DNA of 64,000 bases. Origin: Baylisascaris procyonis (Eukaryota; Nematoda; Chromadorea; Rhabditida; Ascarididae). The stretch lies in assembly GCA_037389465.1 (NCBI GenBank), contig JAZARR010000102.1, positions 62,001-126,000 on the forward strand, in the 5' to 3' direction. The position numbers were made by a program, and so were the translations under genes. Each line of letters opens with the position of its first letter. The stretch's first letter is position 1. Below are positions 13,434-26,299 of this stretch, in pieces. Below the pieces are notes generated by a model, which saw nothing but the letters and a program-made list of their open reading frames with translations, was not told where the DNA came from and made no database searches.

Positions 13434-14136
13434 TCATGTGTCGCAAAAGTTAGCGCGTTGAAATAAAGTAGATAAAACATGAATCATATGGCCATCTTCT
13501 ATACCGAATTCCAAGTTGATCACTCGAGTGCTAAACAAACCATAATCGGTCACTTTGTTGCCAATGCAACTCTCACGCTGCGGTACTAGAAGGAGAAAAA
13601 AAAAAGAAAACGTTGCAGGCAATTTGCAGTGGCAAAAGGACCGGCGAAATATGGATATATCACTGGGAGCTATTTATTGTTTGTCGACATCTCGTCAATC
13701 CTCTCGGTTTCATTTCTGAAATTGTAGCTGATATTCTTCCATTTTTTCCGAAACGAAATAAAATCTAACCACTTGAAAATATCAATGGATTTGTGCCATC
13801 GTTCAGTGCCTACAGGTATTTCCAAAGATGATGAATAAGCGTGAATGCTGTTGTTGATTTTAAGTAACTTTATGACGCATATTACATCGACGAGATTTTA
13901 TATCTCCAATCACAGTGGTTTGCGAAGTGAATTTGCTAAATGTGCACATGGAGGCACGCGTACTCCTACCCCAAGCGTCCATATAAAGCATTTTGCGAGA
14001 ACATATTTGTAAAATTTTCAGCCAAATAAAGCGGCAACCGCAAACGCCATCGATGAAAAAGAAAAGTATTGCTAAGATGAACTGATTAACGCTTCTATAA
14101 GGAAAACTTTTCAGAAAGGTTAATTCCGAATGAAGC
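13434..14136 (-). CDS. candidate two-exon gene, possibly secreted or membrane-anchored
   Basis: The terminal exon 13585-13434 follows one of the strongest pyrimidine-tract acceptors in the window, a run of T then CTCCTTCTAG. It is open for 50 codons to a TGA, including VTDYGLFSTRVINLEFGIED. An upstream minus frame ends at 13970 with donor GTAGGA in the matching phase (one base left over). That frame contains a hydrophobic segment, FILAILFFFIDGVCGC, which could be a signal anchor, followed by a cysteine-bearing stretch. The start codon is uncertain: an ATG for MLHSELTF near 14136 would precede the hydrophobic segment. The implied intron is 384 bp. Hydrophobic frames are common by chance in AT-rich DNA, so the exon pairing is only a suggestion. 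Product not recognised. Confidence 0.3.
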
Positions 14137-14216
14137 ATATAAATGAGTTGAGCATGCAGAAAAGGCAGATGTGAGCTAATCATTAGCGCATTTGTGGGAA
14201 ATTGTGCCGCCACCAC

Positions 14217-17200
14217 ATCTATTCAATGACAACCTTCAATAAGGTTTTTTAAACGAAAGACTAGTTCTTGCTTAGTAAAACATTGATGGTTTTTAATGAG
14301 TAGTTCTGATCGTGCCATACTTGTCGACTACCACTTCTAAACATGATGATGTGTTTCTTATGTTGATGTTCCTTGATTGTTGTATGTTCTTTCCTTTATT
14401 ATTCCTTTCCCCTCTCTTTATTATTCCCAATAAATGAGCAACGATTATGGCCACTTCCTTTGCGATGATGAACGAAGACCACAGCCGGCAACCACTACAT
14501 CTCCAACCTCTAAACACATTTGTCCACTCAAATGCAACCAATCAACTCCTGAAAGCGTTGAGGGCTTCACAAATGCAATAAAATGCGCGCCTTCAATTTC
14601 TATCTTGAAATAAAAGAATTGATGGCAGAAAAGTCTAATTCACTACAACTTTCGACAATGATTATACAAGCCTAGAAAGATTAATTGTCTTTTTTTTCGC
14701 AACCTCCCATATCTTTAGTGATGGAGAACAGAAAGAACATATTCCTCGCAATGTGAAAATATAATCCCTTTTATTAATTGTCAACGGAAGTATAAGCATA
14801 GAGATATTGAAGTGTTTAACAAAGAGTAGCAGAAGTTTTATTTCAAGCCTCCATAGCAGTGTAGTTCGAAATGATCCATTATTGTAGAGCATATCACGCA
14901 ATCTCTCTTTAGTCAAAAGAACACAGCAAAGAATTTCACTTCGCGAAGCCGATAACCACATTTCCTTAATCAAGGGTCTCGTCGTTGTTGTTTACTCTAA
15001 TTTGGGATCGCTTTGTTGTCCATCTATTCGTTATCAAGCATTTTTCTAAAAATATAATTTCAAAGCTTACTATTATCAACATTGCGCCTCTACTACTCGT
15101 AAAAAAGAGTCCGCATGTTTCTCTCTGTCTACCTTTATTTCAACTTAATAACTGCTGCAACAAAGTTATGAAATTTAGTGAGTCTAATGAGATCAAAAGA
15201 TGACCAGCTATGCCAGCTTTTAAATTTATTTATAGCCCTTAAAAGCAGTTATGATCACTCAACAGTCCTCATTTCTTCACGTATAAGGATACATATTCTG
15301 CTAGTGGTTGGATTTTCATTTTGCACCAATCAGGCCTAAACGAACGAATCTTTGAGAATAAACTTTTTTGAAAGAGTTCCGTTAAATAAAATATATGTGG
15401 AATAATGCACATATTTCAACAGTTCATGACAGCTGTGAGAGGAATTGCAGGAGCGCACATTTACATCGGCCTGATCGGAGGCGTTTGAGGAAGTCATGCT
15501 AGCCGTGGCCCCAAACCTCATAAAGTTTAGACACCCTATTTCCCGAATATAACGTCTTGAGGCTTGAAGTCGTCAAGGAGAAATTCCGATTGTTCAATGT
15601 GGTCGCCCATCGTGCCATTTCATCCGTCATGAAACGTTTCTTCACTTGCTTGCATAGTACAAACGCATCCTTGACCAAGAAAAAAGATCTTTTTTTGTCA
15701 ATTCTTTTCTTATCTTCCTTAGGGCGAAGTCTGCTTCACGGCGAAATAACGTGAGCTATTGCATTTTTTTATCGACCAATGGAACATTTCAGCTCGCCAG
15801 TGAAAGATGTGGAGAATTTGGGTTAATTAGAGTTGAGGACCAAACATGAGGTGATGTACTAAGTGCTTTCGCCAGAGAAGGACGTAATTCTACGGCGTTG
15901 ACTTAAAAATAATTTGTGCTAAAGGACTTGCAAGGGTAAACATTTTTAAATCTCAAGCGCCAACAGATTCCATGAGTCTCTATCTTTGATGAAGGGGGTG
16001 ACAAAGTTCGAAGATATTAGCGGGGAGAGGGAGAGGGATGTGACGAGCATTTCAATAAAAAATTTCCCTTTTTCTACTGGAAAAACGCAAAAGACGGTTT
16101 TTCAAATCCTCTCCACGATTTGTGGAACTTGTAGAATTGTAAAATGATTGATAGATTTTCCAGAACTCTTCGTTGGAGCATGAGAGATCGTAGAAAATCA
16201 TTAAGTACTCAAGTCCTTGAAAATCGTCCAGTGACAGTAACAACCGTTAGCTTCCATTGCTTCTCCCACCCCCCTCTTAATCCTTTCCATCTCTTCCCAT
16301 GTCCACCTCAAGGCCACAAATGCAAACCTCATAGGTTTAATCGAGACAAAAAAGTGGTCACCGCAACCCTCAACGCACTCGTAGATGATACCGATTATAG
16401 TGAAATAATCCATACAACTTTTATTTACTTAACGCACAAAATCACATACTACAGTGGCAACACTTTCATCTATAAGTGCCAATAAACACGGCAAAACAAA
16501 TCTAATTGAATATTTCAATATTCTGTCATGCTCACCGAAAATATTTCGTTGAAGAAATTATGAACGGTATCATGCAATATAATAAATTCCTATCTACGAC
16601 CATCATCTTGCGTCGTAGCCGATTCTATCGTCAACGACAATTTCAAAACACGGAGATGATCGAACCAAAAGGTCTACCTGTAGAAGTGAGAAGATTACAA
16701 AGCATTGGATATTGCACGCCTCTTATAATCAGTGCACTAAACAACCATCGTATGAGCTGGCATGTTTAGAAAAAAAAAAAAGAAAATAAAAATAAATTTA
16801 AAAAAATCGACGAGAACTCGGTCGCTCATTGTGGATTAATGAAGTTGTCAAAACCGTTTCATGTGTGATCCCATAAAAGAGCGGCAACGAGCGATATATG
16901 CATCCAACTACAAGCAAGTGACTATTTACACGTGAAATATAAGAGCAATAATCATCATAAATTTCATTTCGGCAGTAATACCAAATTAATGAATAAATGA
17001 TATCGCCTATTAAAGTGTTGCACTTAATTATATTTCAACACGACTTTCATGAGTGCCATCCAACAAAACCTCTTTATGAATATTCGAAATGTCAACGATG
17101 TCGTAATGCTAATTTATGAAAATTTTGATTGACAGTAATGAAATCATTAACTAAATAGAGGTGATTGTAACTTCCGATTGATTATAAATGGTAAGTACAT

Positions 17201-19841
17201 GCATTAAAGCAGTTGTATTTTTTAAATTCGTCTACTATAGCATTAACGTAAAACGACCACAATAAATTGGTGACATTTTATTAATTTCTAAGAGCAGAAG
17301 TAAAGTGTCTCATTCGTAAACTAACAGATGAAAAATGCTCAACTTTAGTAATGCAAATATGTTGAAAATAATGGATGAGTGATATAAAAAAATTCGTAAT
17401 TACTTTGAAGAAAATTTTTGTGTGCGCGAGGAAAACTTCAGCACTTATTGAAATGTTATTAGCCGAAATAGTAGATCAAAACATCTGATCGCATCCGATA
17501 AATAGGGAGCGAAAAAAACTCAATATGGCCGACGTTCTTATGAGGATATTGTTGATCGAATCTGCGAAGGTACAATTCATGAATGAGATCTTTTTCTCTA
17601 AGAATAGAATTCTTCAAAATAATCTATCGCTGGAACGAAACGACTGCTGCTTAAAATCATCTCCCATGAGACAACAGAAAATTGAAGTTGCTTCATAGAA
17701 GCTAAAAAAAGTTCATATTGTCGTTTTTTTTTCTCCTGCACATTTTAACTTAGTTCTTTCTGTCCTTGTTGCAGTATTCACCGCCTGTACTCAACAAACT
17801 CATGTCCACTCTGTTAGCGTTAATAGCCAATGATGCATGAAATAAATCACTCCAAGTTTTTCAACTTATTTGGCGAATTCCATAGCAGGAACCTCCAAAA
17901 TCTATTTCTATCGTTTGTTTGAAATGATCTTTTTTCGCTGAAGTTGAAAAGAAATATTCACAAAAAATAAATTACTTTGAAGAGTCAGAAATGGCATCGT
18001 GTTTCCCGTGTAAACATTTAAATGGTTGCGCCTATATATTTACTTTTTTGATTCTTTGAGCATGGGAATTCCTCACTTTTTCACTCTAACCTAGGCCACA
18101 GGCTAACTTAAGCAGTGTTTTTTAGCGTCAGATCCTATTCCCATTTGTTTGAAAATCTTTATGCTCCTTGCACCTAATGAGTTCCACGTGCAGCAAAATT
18201 AGCTGCAAAAGCGTCTCTTGTGAAGGAAAACTCCTTATGACCGGATGGTCCATTCATATAATATAACGATACGTTATAAGAATGTGAGCTTTGTGCCGTT
18301 TATTGGCAGCCGGCTGTCCAAACAGATTAATTTTTATATGGTCATGAATGCAAAAGTATATACTGTGTTAAGCCGTAAGGTACGCTTTGCCATTTATTGG
18401 CAGTCGCTTCCGCCAATTTAATCGCTTGTGGCAATACTCAAAGAGAGAATCAGAGGGCGCAAGGGTGATACATTAGTGCAAACGCATAAGGAAGAAATTC
18501 ACTTCTCTCATAGCAATCCTTTTGTGTGAAAAATTGCACTTACAAACATATTTAAATATCTGTGACATATTCCACTTTATGACGCTTATATAGAAAATGA
18601 TAAATCAAAATGGAATTGGTTTTAGATGCAATTAAATGTGCGCATGTGCGCATCGATAGCTATAGTAACATTTGTTAAACGGATATGACAAATGAAAGCA
18701 ATTTAATCCTTAGAGCAATACCATATTGAATTGGCTTTTACCAACTTCCTAAACTATACCACACAGTGGCATTTTGAGATACATTGACGATGGTCTGGAG
18801 AAGGGGTTGGAAATGTGGCGAGAGGTTCAAACAACCATTCGTAAAGCATCAACTATGGGATTTGGGCAAAAGAAAGTTACCCACGAGTTTCTTCATCAAA
18901 GAGTTTTGATACGTATCGAATGATATGCGCCGCCAAACTTATGCTGAAGAAGCCGTTCGATGAAATGCCTCTATCCTTAGAGATTTGGCGTTTCGATTTG
19001 CAGAAGGACAGTTATCGTTCTCTTTGATTTTCGTCGAACACATATATGATGCGATGAATTAATTGAAGTTTTTTTTCACCCCCAAAGGAAATCGCAGACC
19101 GAAAGCGGCCGTTTAGTATCTTCCTTTATGTTTCAGCGAGTCGAAAAGATGACCAAAAGATAAAGGAGGCCAATAAGATTTTTAGACAATCACAGATTTT
19201 AAAAATGTTTCTTCTGGATAGTAACACTTTTGCGAAATTTCGTCGAACTGTTCACAGCAATCATCGGAATTACGAATTCCACGACAAATACACGTTCTGC
19301 GATGAATGATAAACGTTGTGTGCAGGATAGTTATTGAAATCCCCTTTCACCATTATTAATTATGAAACGGTTAGAAAATGCTGGTGCGACCGTTTGGAAT
19401 AATAACCGAGTAAACAGCCATCCATGTTGAGAATTTTCCTTTTAGCTGTATGCACTAGTAAAGTTTTTTACTTAATCAATTTTTTAGAAGAAAATTTCAC
19501 GCCTTATCTCATCCTCACAGGATGTAACCATCGTATTAGAAACGCGAATAAGAGAATTTTTAAGCATGTTTATAAATATAAAGTTGCTAGAGACTGGTAC
19601 TGGCGATAAAGAATAACAGGATAAACGACAGATGTGCGACATGATATAATTAATCAGTATCATATATTATGGGAAAAAGTTCTCTAGTTTGATTGATTAA
19701 TCCACTTCATGCAAGTGAACGAGTGAATTCAGCTAATTTTTGAATGGCTCGACGATCTCCTTAATGGTTTCGTTCAACGAGCAATTCTATCAATCAAAAT
19801 ATTTCGCACCATTATGACATTTCGTTACGATACTTATTTAT
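14217..19841. other. AT-rich intergenic DNA, nothing identified
   Basis: Frames of 60-113 codons occur on both strands (for example plus 16144-16485 and 16506-16769). They overlap one another and none could be joined to a signal peptide, domain or splice partner. The short open stretch around 18780-18910 is likewise unsupported. I see no repeat array, tRNA or other RNA gene. Confidence 0.5.
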
Positions 19842-19843
19842 AG

Positions 19844-20152
19844 ATGAACATTTTCAAATATGATGACAGACGGCTTCAATTTTATGACGTCATCAGAGAA
19901 CTTCCTTCTGCTTTTCCTCATAATGGTCCAGTAAGCGATATTTCCATGAATGATGGCGATTCCAAACATAATATGAAAGTCGATAAATTCAGGGAAGAAA
20001 AGAATGTGCGCACGCAGATGAAGTTGTTTCCATCAACTCTTAATATACGTGAATATTTTAAAAAGAAAACAGTTGCAGCTGCATATTCCACCAGGTACGA
20101 AACCGTTATCTTCCGCCAAAGCCAAACGTTGTCTTGCCTTTCGGAACTATAG
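19844..20152 (+). CDS. candidate small gene, hydrophilic product of unknown function
   Basis: An ATG at 19844 sits directly after CTTATTTATAG, so an acceptor AG abuts the start as in peptide genes A to C. The frame is open for 102 codons to a TAG at 20150-20152. It encodes a hydrophilic, charged product beginning MNIFKYDDRRLQFYD, with no signal peptide and no recognised domain. A possible donor, CCACCAG then GTACGA near 20090, could mean that only the first 80 or so codons belong to an exon. The antisense frame (19918-20184) is also open, which lowers confidence. It lies about 320 bp beyond the stop of the convergent gene B. Confidence 0.3.
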   Translation: MNIFKYDDRRLQFYDVIRELPSAFPHNGPVSDISMNDGDSKHNMKVDKFREEKNVRTQMKLFPSTLNIREYFKKKTVAAAYSTRYETVIFRQSQTLSCLSEL

Positions 20153-20326
20153 AACCGACGACGTTGCGTTGCAAATCTTGTCATAACATTGGGTTATAGC
20201 AGCTGTAGCAGTAACAACTATCCGCTTCTAATAATTTTTTTTTTTTTTGAATAATTAAGTTTTATGAACGTAGGATTTACACTGACATTTCTATACTTCT
20301 GCAAGAATTGTTACGAAAATATTTCT

Positions 20327-20332
20327 TTTATT
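20327..20332 (-). promoter_or_regulatory. possible polyadenylation signal of peptide gene B
   Basis: AATAAA on the minus strand, 137 bp downstream of the TAG of gene B. The hexamer is exact, but it is common in AT-rich DNA. Confidence 0.35.
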
Positions 20333-20468
20333 ATAATATAAGTAATATTCAGGAATTATTTTCATATAACGTACAAATTGAACAAAATGAATCATCCAAA
20401 TAAGTGGACACGTGTTTTATCCAAACATTTTGAGTTCAAATTAAACTTCTCCACAATATTATCACATA

Positions 20469-21593
20469 CTAAATCATTCTTGCAATAATATAACCATAAG
20501 GAATACCAAAACCACCCCCTCTAAATGGTTTATATCGTCTCAACTCTGAGCGTACAATACGATTACGACGAATATGTGAATGCCTAAGTAAACTATTTTC
20601 TTCATCTCCATATGGACCAATATAATCTCCGGCTTCGGAAATATCGCCGCTACCTCCGACGAATCCTTGATCAGGGTTGAAACCATATTTCCTGAAAAAA
20701 AAAACGGAAATTTGCTATGCGAAGAGTAAAAGGGCAAGCGACTGGTGATGAAACTCATTTTTAATAAAACATAAATGATTCGATTCCCGTTTTATCTTAT
20801 GATCTTCGACTTTTAATTGTTTTTCGTGAAGGAAATATCTCTCAGATGCATATTTTCATTCAACAGAAAATTGTTCAATAGAAAAAAAATTAGAATATGA
20901 ATAACTAAAAGTTGAAAACTTTTCACGACCGCTATTGGTCCTCCTTCGTTCCACAAATATATGATGAAGCTTGTGATCTTGGCATTATAGCGCATACAAA
21001 GTTCACCTTTTTAATGCTTCTATAACATATCAATAAGGGTTACAAGTGTTGAGAGCTTCCTTTGTTGAAATCCACCTTATAATTTCTTTATAGTTTACAG
21101 TAATTAAAAAATTTAAGTACTGAAACAATGGAGCAAGAATAACGCTAGTTTACGAGCCTATACCTGCAATCCTTAAGGAAAATTCCTGCGAGTTATGAAT
21201 TCAGGCACTCCTGAATTCAGAGGGAAAGTTATTGGTTCAGAGCAGACTTATAGAATAACTCATCGTTATGATTATAACGACCATAGTTTTAGAGAGTTAT
21301 TTACAGCATCTACTTCCAGAAATGTCATCATCAGCATCTAAGTTAGATTAGCTGAAACTAGAGTGAATTGAGCTTTAAGTCAACCTTTACTGAGCTCGTT
21401 TTTATCTGAAATCACCCTTAAAATGTCCTGTACTAGAAATTGCTAGACTAAACGAAGATCACTTTAAGAGTTCAACAACAAACCATTTTGGACGGCTTAT
21501 TTTATCGAATTCATCAAGTGATTTCAAGCTCAAACCGGCGATCGTAACCACCGATGTTGTCAAGGAGGCAAAAATCAAAATCGACGTTTTCAT
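20469..21593 (-). CDS. small secreted basic Gly/aromatic peptide precursor (peptide gene B)
   Basis: Two exons: 21593-21484 and 20691-20469, with a 792-bp intron, giving 110 residues. The ATG directly follows CTGTTGTTGCAG. Exon 1 encodes a classical signal peptide (MKTSILIFASLTTSVVTIA, cleavage before GLSLK) and a short propeptide-like stretch ending in SRPK. Its donor is GTTTGT, with two bases of a codon left over. Exon 2 follows an unbroken T run ending in CAG and supplies the missing base, making a tryptophan. It encodes KYGFNPDQGFVGGSGD, an acidic Gly/Tyr stretch, then a basic part with Arg-Arg pairs (IRRNRIVRSELRR). A C-terminal peptide, YKPFRGGGFGIPYGYIIARM, ends in Ile before TAG. Cleavage after Arg-Arg would release this last peptide. 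The layout and intron phase match genes A and C. Function unknown. An upstream ATG-less frame is closed by stops, supporting this start. Confidence 0.65.
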
Positions 21594-24500
21594 CTGCAAC
21601 AACAGCAAATAACATCAACCTGAGCGAGGTGATACTTGATGTCGAAAAGGATCACCAAACAATTGACAGCTGATGCCAGCCGAGAAGGGAAATAATGCTA
21701 GAAGTACTGCTCAATAGCCTTCCGGAATCACTGTGGAAAAGCGGAGCGAGCATTCACGGTTTTCTGCTAAGGTTTGTGTTCAACTTTATCACTATTTGCG
21801 GTTAATGGAAACGATGCAACTTCAATGGCCTGTAGAACCAATGCATGCATAGGCATCCTTTACTCTCCACTAGAACCTTTTTTGTCTCTCCCTTTTTTTA
21901 ATGATGAGGCATTTCTAAGTTGAAACTTTGTCATCTGCAATCTTTGATAACTGATGCCCTTCTTGTTGTTCTCCAGTTAAGCATTACACGAAATGGCTAG
22001 AAACGAAAACGCTTCAACTTTAGAATATAGGATATTAAGTGATAGAAACACTGCATTATTTCTTAGAATATTGGTCAACAATTGGTGCAATCAGCAATTG
22101 AAGCGATAAAAACACCTAGAAAATTTGGCGAAAAATGAGAGAGTCGGAAGGCAACAACCAAAGGTAATATCATTCATAGTTTTGGGCTGAAACATCGAAG
22201 TAGAAATGGTTAATGACTTCCGTTAATGTTCGCTTTTCCGTTTGATAAGCTTGGTATGATCTTTTTAAAGCTTAATCTTAAACGATAGATTCAATGACGG
22301 TGTGATAGTTTGCTCACGTACTTTTTTCCTATTTCAGTTATTTCGCTCAGGAAGTCTTCGCCGCATTATGAGAAAAATTTTTCAAAATATCATTGTTTTT
22401 AAGTTGAGAAAATTCCCTCAAACTATAATATTAATGAGCGAAAAAGTGAGTCAAAGAAGCCAACCCAATACACGCTTTGGAATATATTAAAATCAAAGAA
22501 TGTTCTATACGATCGACCACTCATAGGAATTTCTTACAAAAGAAGTATGGTCAAAAATACGTGCGAATTTTTCCGCTTCCTTGTTCCCTTCAAAGTGGAT
22601 GAATCACTCTCAAATAGGCGGCATGTGTTTATTCACTGCACGTTTCCAACTCTTCAAGCAAGTTTAAAAAACCACGCAAAAAACTTCAAAAATAAGGAAA
22701 GGAACACTCGGTACTTTTGCCTGAGGATCAACGAATCTGCAACGACTTAATTTACTAGATGCAATGAGCTCCTATACCGCCTGCCATCAGCACCTGATGA
22801 GGCGGGAGAAAATGGAATAAAAAGAAAATTTTTGCATATACTTTAAAGCTGGATTTTCGTTTAGCAGCGATTGCATAGCACGGACTTCCCGTTGGAAAGG
22901 TAAATGCTTGCATGCCTCACAGGAGACTCGTTGAAGCGAAAGCACTTGTCAAAGAGTGGACGGATGGTGGACAACGAATGAAAAGAGTGGACATCAAATA
23001 AAAACGAATAAACGTTCTACGAAGACCTCAAAAGACGTCCGCAACACTTCAAAGTGCGCAATACCACAATGTCTAGTGTAATATCAACAAGCAAGATGAG
23101 AGGCACAAAATGCGTTGCTATTAGATCACAATAAAACTAACGAGTTTGAATTGGGAGTATAAATTTTGAACGTCGATGACAGAGATAGAATAGATCTTGC
23201 CACTACATTTAGATCTTATTCAGATTCAGCTGTCAGAAACAATTTTGTATTGCCCCCTTAGCGCCAAAGAAAAACTTCAGTTGATGCCTTTTGCTCATCC
23301 TCGCTCTTTCTCTATAAATGCTGAAAGCATTTCGAACGCTGACTGGAAAAGAGCCTCCATTTGCGAAAGTAATATAATTTTACAGAGCAGAGAATACAGG
23401 GAAGTGAGGGAAAATTCCCTCAAATCTACAATACGAGTAAATGCGATACGAAGAAACCGTTGAGAGGAAATCGGAAATAATGAATGACAAAAGAAAGTTG
23501 CATCAAACAAATAAATATATTTGTTTATGAATACCAACCTTATCAACGATGATAAAACTTATCTTTTGTGAGGCATAAAATATCACATCAACGGATCAAG
23601 TGAAAAACTCCTAATGACGATCGTGGAATGGATTACTCTGAAAAAATCGCTAACAAAACGCATTGTTGTATTCTATGCAAGGCACATAGCAACTGAATTA
23701 TTCCTGGAAATGATGTGATGAAAATGCTTTCCGCTAGATACATAAATGGGGCAAAAACGAAATTCGGTTTTTGAGGAGACAACTTCGAAGAAAGAAATTG
23801 AATCGACGGATGTCGGCTAAACATAAAGCATCACTTATGTTGCTTAACAATTTATTCATATTTTATGAATCAAAAATGAAGATTTGCAGCTTTTTTTCAG
23901 AAGCTCATTGTAATGAATGAGTTTTCGAGCACTTCAAGCGCTTCACTTAATCATGAATGGTTGAGTATCTGAAGTATCCTCTTTGAAGGATTAAAATAAT
24001 TGCTGTCTAAACGGTCGCTTTCAATTCCCATTTTCCAAGGGGTCCCTTCTTTACAAGAAGGATCCATAGAGGTGTTTTTGGCCATGGATTAGAAAAATGT
24101 TGTTTTGTTCGCAGAAAAATTTCCAACTCAAACTGAAAAATATTTCAACTTTCGTTTAATGCTCATTAAGCGTTCAAACGGCCATTACAGTATGTCAAAG
24201 ATATATTGCAGTACAGATCGCAGTAATTCACTAAACTGACTGCTAATATTCAAAAATTACGAAGGTGTAGTTCGCCGATGCTAGACTGTTGCATCTCGAT
24301 TTTAGGTAGCTACCATGAACTCATTCCATGTCAACGAACAGAATTTTATGATCGCAATCATGCCAACGAATAGAATTTTAGGAATCACGGTAGCAAACAG
24401 TTCTTCATATCGATTAAAATTTTCATTTAATTGAGCGAACCAAACTGCGGAGATTCTCACATGCCCATATGTTTTGATTTCTACATTATACTACTGATTG

Positions 24501-24819
24501 TAAGATGTGAATGATAAGTGACCTCGCGCGCAGTATCAATTTTGTGATCCTAATATATCTTAGGAAGTGCTTACAAAATTGTTGAAAACTTCGTACTATG
24601 ATAAGTTTTGATGGCGATATTGAATATAGTGATCTGATCAGTGGCTTCATGTCTGCACTTGTTTTCACCGAGGGAAAGCTGCGGCATCAAGTCGCAGTCG
24701 GTGATCAGCAGCGATCACTGCAGCCGTCAATCAAGGCGATCTAGCACCGTCGTCCTCGCAGATCGACAGTAGCGGCGACGACGGTCATTGAGAGAAATAC
24801 TACCTTTTCTCTAATTCGT
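21594..24819. other. AT-rich intergenic DNA, nothing identified
   Basis: Short frames only (60-88 codons), overlapping on both strands around 23200-23550. A GC-richer patch at 24,680-24,790 contains short inverted motifs (TGATC and GATCA) and may be promoter or 5' untranslated sequence of the candidate gene that follows. Confidence 0.5.
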
Positions 24820-25448
24820 ATGATGCCGTCAATGAGAAATCGTTATAAAAAGAAGCCGCAATTGCCAACTATTCATCTCCACGTTACAGCTCAGGTGAGT
24901 TATTCTGTTGTCCAATTGTTCTTTTGTTGCTAACATCTGGGATTGTTTCCTATTGTTTAGTGGGTTTTAGCATATAGCGACCCGATGCGAACCTCACTAT
25001 TTCAAAATGAATTAATTGATTCAATTATGCATATTATGTGCGTAAGATTTTCTCGTTTTTTGTGCTTATCGCTATTCTGCTGTTACTGTCGGATGGCCCG
25101 TAACCCTTAAACGATAACCTGATTAGCATTTCGCCGAATAAAAATGCTTCCTGGGTGGTTGATTACGATATTGGGCGAGTTGAATTTCGTCGTTTCGTAC
25201 GGTGCGAAGATTTACCGGTGGGTGAGAAAGTGTGCAAGTGGAAGGACATTCCGATTCTCGTAATGATGACAGAATTTAGTTTGTCACTTGTCAGGTTTTT
25301 CGTATTTCGATTGCCGAATAGAAATGTGGAGTTGATGAATCCCGCATGGCTTTCAGTCTATATCCGGAGAAATCCGGAACGACACACTCTTAGACATTGG
25401 AGGTGTAGACTTTGTAGAATGAACCCCGGTTACCTTGATATTTTCTAA
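24820..25448 (+). CDS. candidate short-intron gene upstream of psr-1, product unknown
   Basis: Exon 1 (24820-24894) reads MMPSMRNRYKKKPQLPT and ends IHLHVTAQ at donor GTGAGT in phase 0. A 66-bp intron ends in CCTATTGTTTAG. Exon 2 starts at 24961 and reads WVLAYSDPMRTSLFQNELID, then SIMHIM. Two donors are possible. GTAAGA at 25042 (phase 0) would lead to an early stop after the acceptor at 25126, for about 56 residues. GTGCGT at 25038 joins in phase to a third exon from 25127 that reads ISPNKNASWVVDYDIGRVEF and stays open to a TAA at 25446-25448. A donor at about 25223 with an acceptor at 25294 gives another ending. No domain is recognised. The gene lies about 850 bp upstream of psr-1 on the same strand, so a shared operon transcript is possible but unproven. 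Confidence 0.42.
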
Positions 25449-25981
25449 ACTTGTACGGTGGACATAGAAAATATTTCACATCCGTAAGCTTCTTGACTCC
25501 GGAGCTCGAACTAATAGGTAGATCAGCAGACTACATATATGTAAGAGCGAGAGAGGTTTTTTTCTTCCTAAAGTGCAAAGTTGAAGAAAAAGATAGAAGC
25601 CATGCGAACAGATGAAAAGAATAAGGGAATCCATTACAACGGCTAATATGATAGGATTTCGAACTTAACGATCACAGTGGGAAAATACTAGCTGCATGGA
25701 AAAATGAAGATAAGATTATATCGTTTATAAACCCATCTGCTTGGATAGAGCAAGCTTCCCAGATATTCCGCTCTTTATTTGTTTTTTATTTTCTCAAATG
25801 ACTTAGTAGCTCATAAAACTTCTACTGTGCCTTAGCAATGAAAGAACTGTTTCGACGATGTGAAAAATCCATGTGTAGTGTTGATGCAGCCCGGGATCAG
25901 GACGACAATCGGATCGAAATTATGACCTTTTGGGGTCAGGCTTGACTCGATGACATTCCATAATGAGTGAAAACCCCGCCT

Positions 25982-26047
25982 GCAACTAGGACCAGGTTTT
26001 GCTTAGCTATGCATGCTTCTAATTAAACTGATCCTGGTCTTGGTTGC
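25982..26047 (+). repeat. imperfect inverted repeat (hairpin) upstream of psr-1
   Basis: Arms 25982-25996 (GCAACTAGGACCAGG) and 26033-26047 (CCTGGTCTTGGTTGC) pair over 15 positions. Both departures from perfect pairing are G-U wobbles if read as RNA on the plus strand. The loop is 36 nt. It lies about 250 bp before the psr-1 ATG. It could be a fold-back element, a structured RNA or a chance hairpin. Confidence 0.55.
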
Positions 26048-26270
26048 GACGAGAAGTGGGACTTGACCAAAACTCATCAATCAGGTAACGAAACGGTGGT
26101 GAAGTACGTGGTTTAGTGCAGTGAGCACTTCATGATGTCCAATCATTTTGTACCTCAGCTAAAAGTCGTGTAAGCAGTTGAACCTGACGAGTAGGTATGT
26201 TGTCTAGGTAGAACGATATGTCACCTGAAATTTCAGTTGAATATTGTTGTGTCTGCTGAAGTGTGAAAAT

Positions 26271-26299
26271 AACGATTCAGCGGAAGGTGCAATTAAAGC
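26271..26299 (+). promoter_or_regulatory. acceptor site and 19-nt leader before psr-1 start
   Basis: AACGATTCAG ends at 26280 and leaves a 19-nt leader before the ATG at 26300. In a nematode this is the expected position for spliced-leader addition. It could equally be the 3' end of a 5' UTR intron. Confidence 0.45.
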
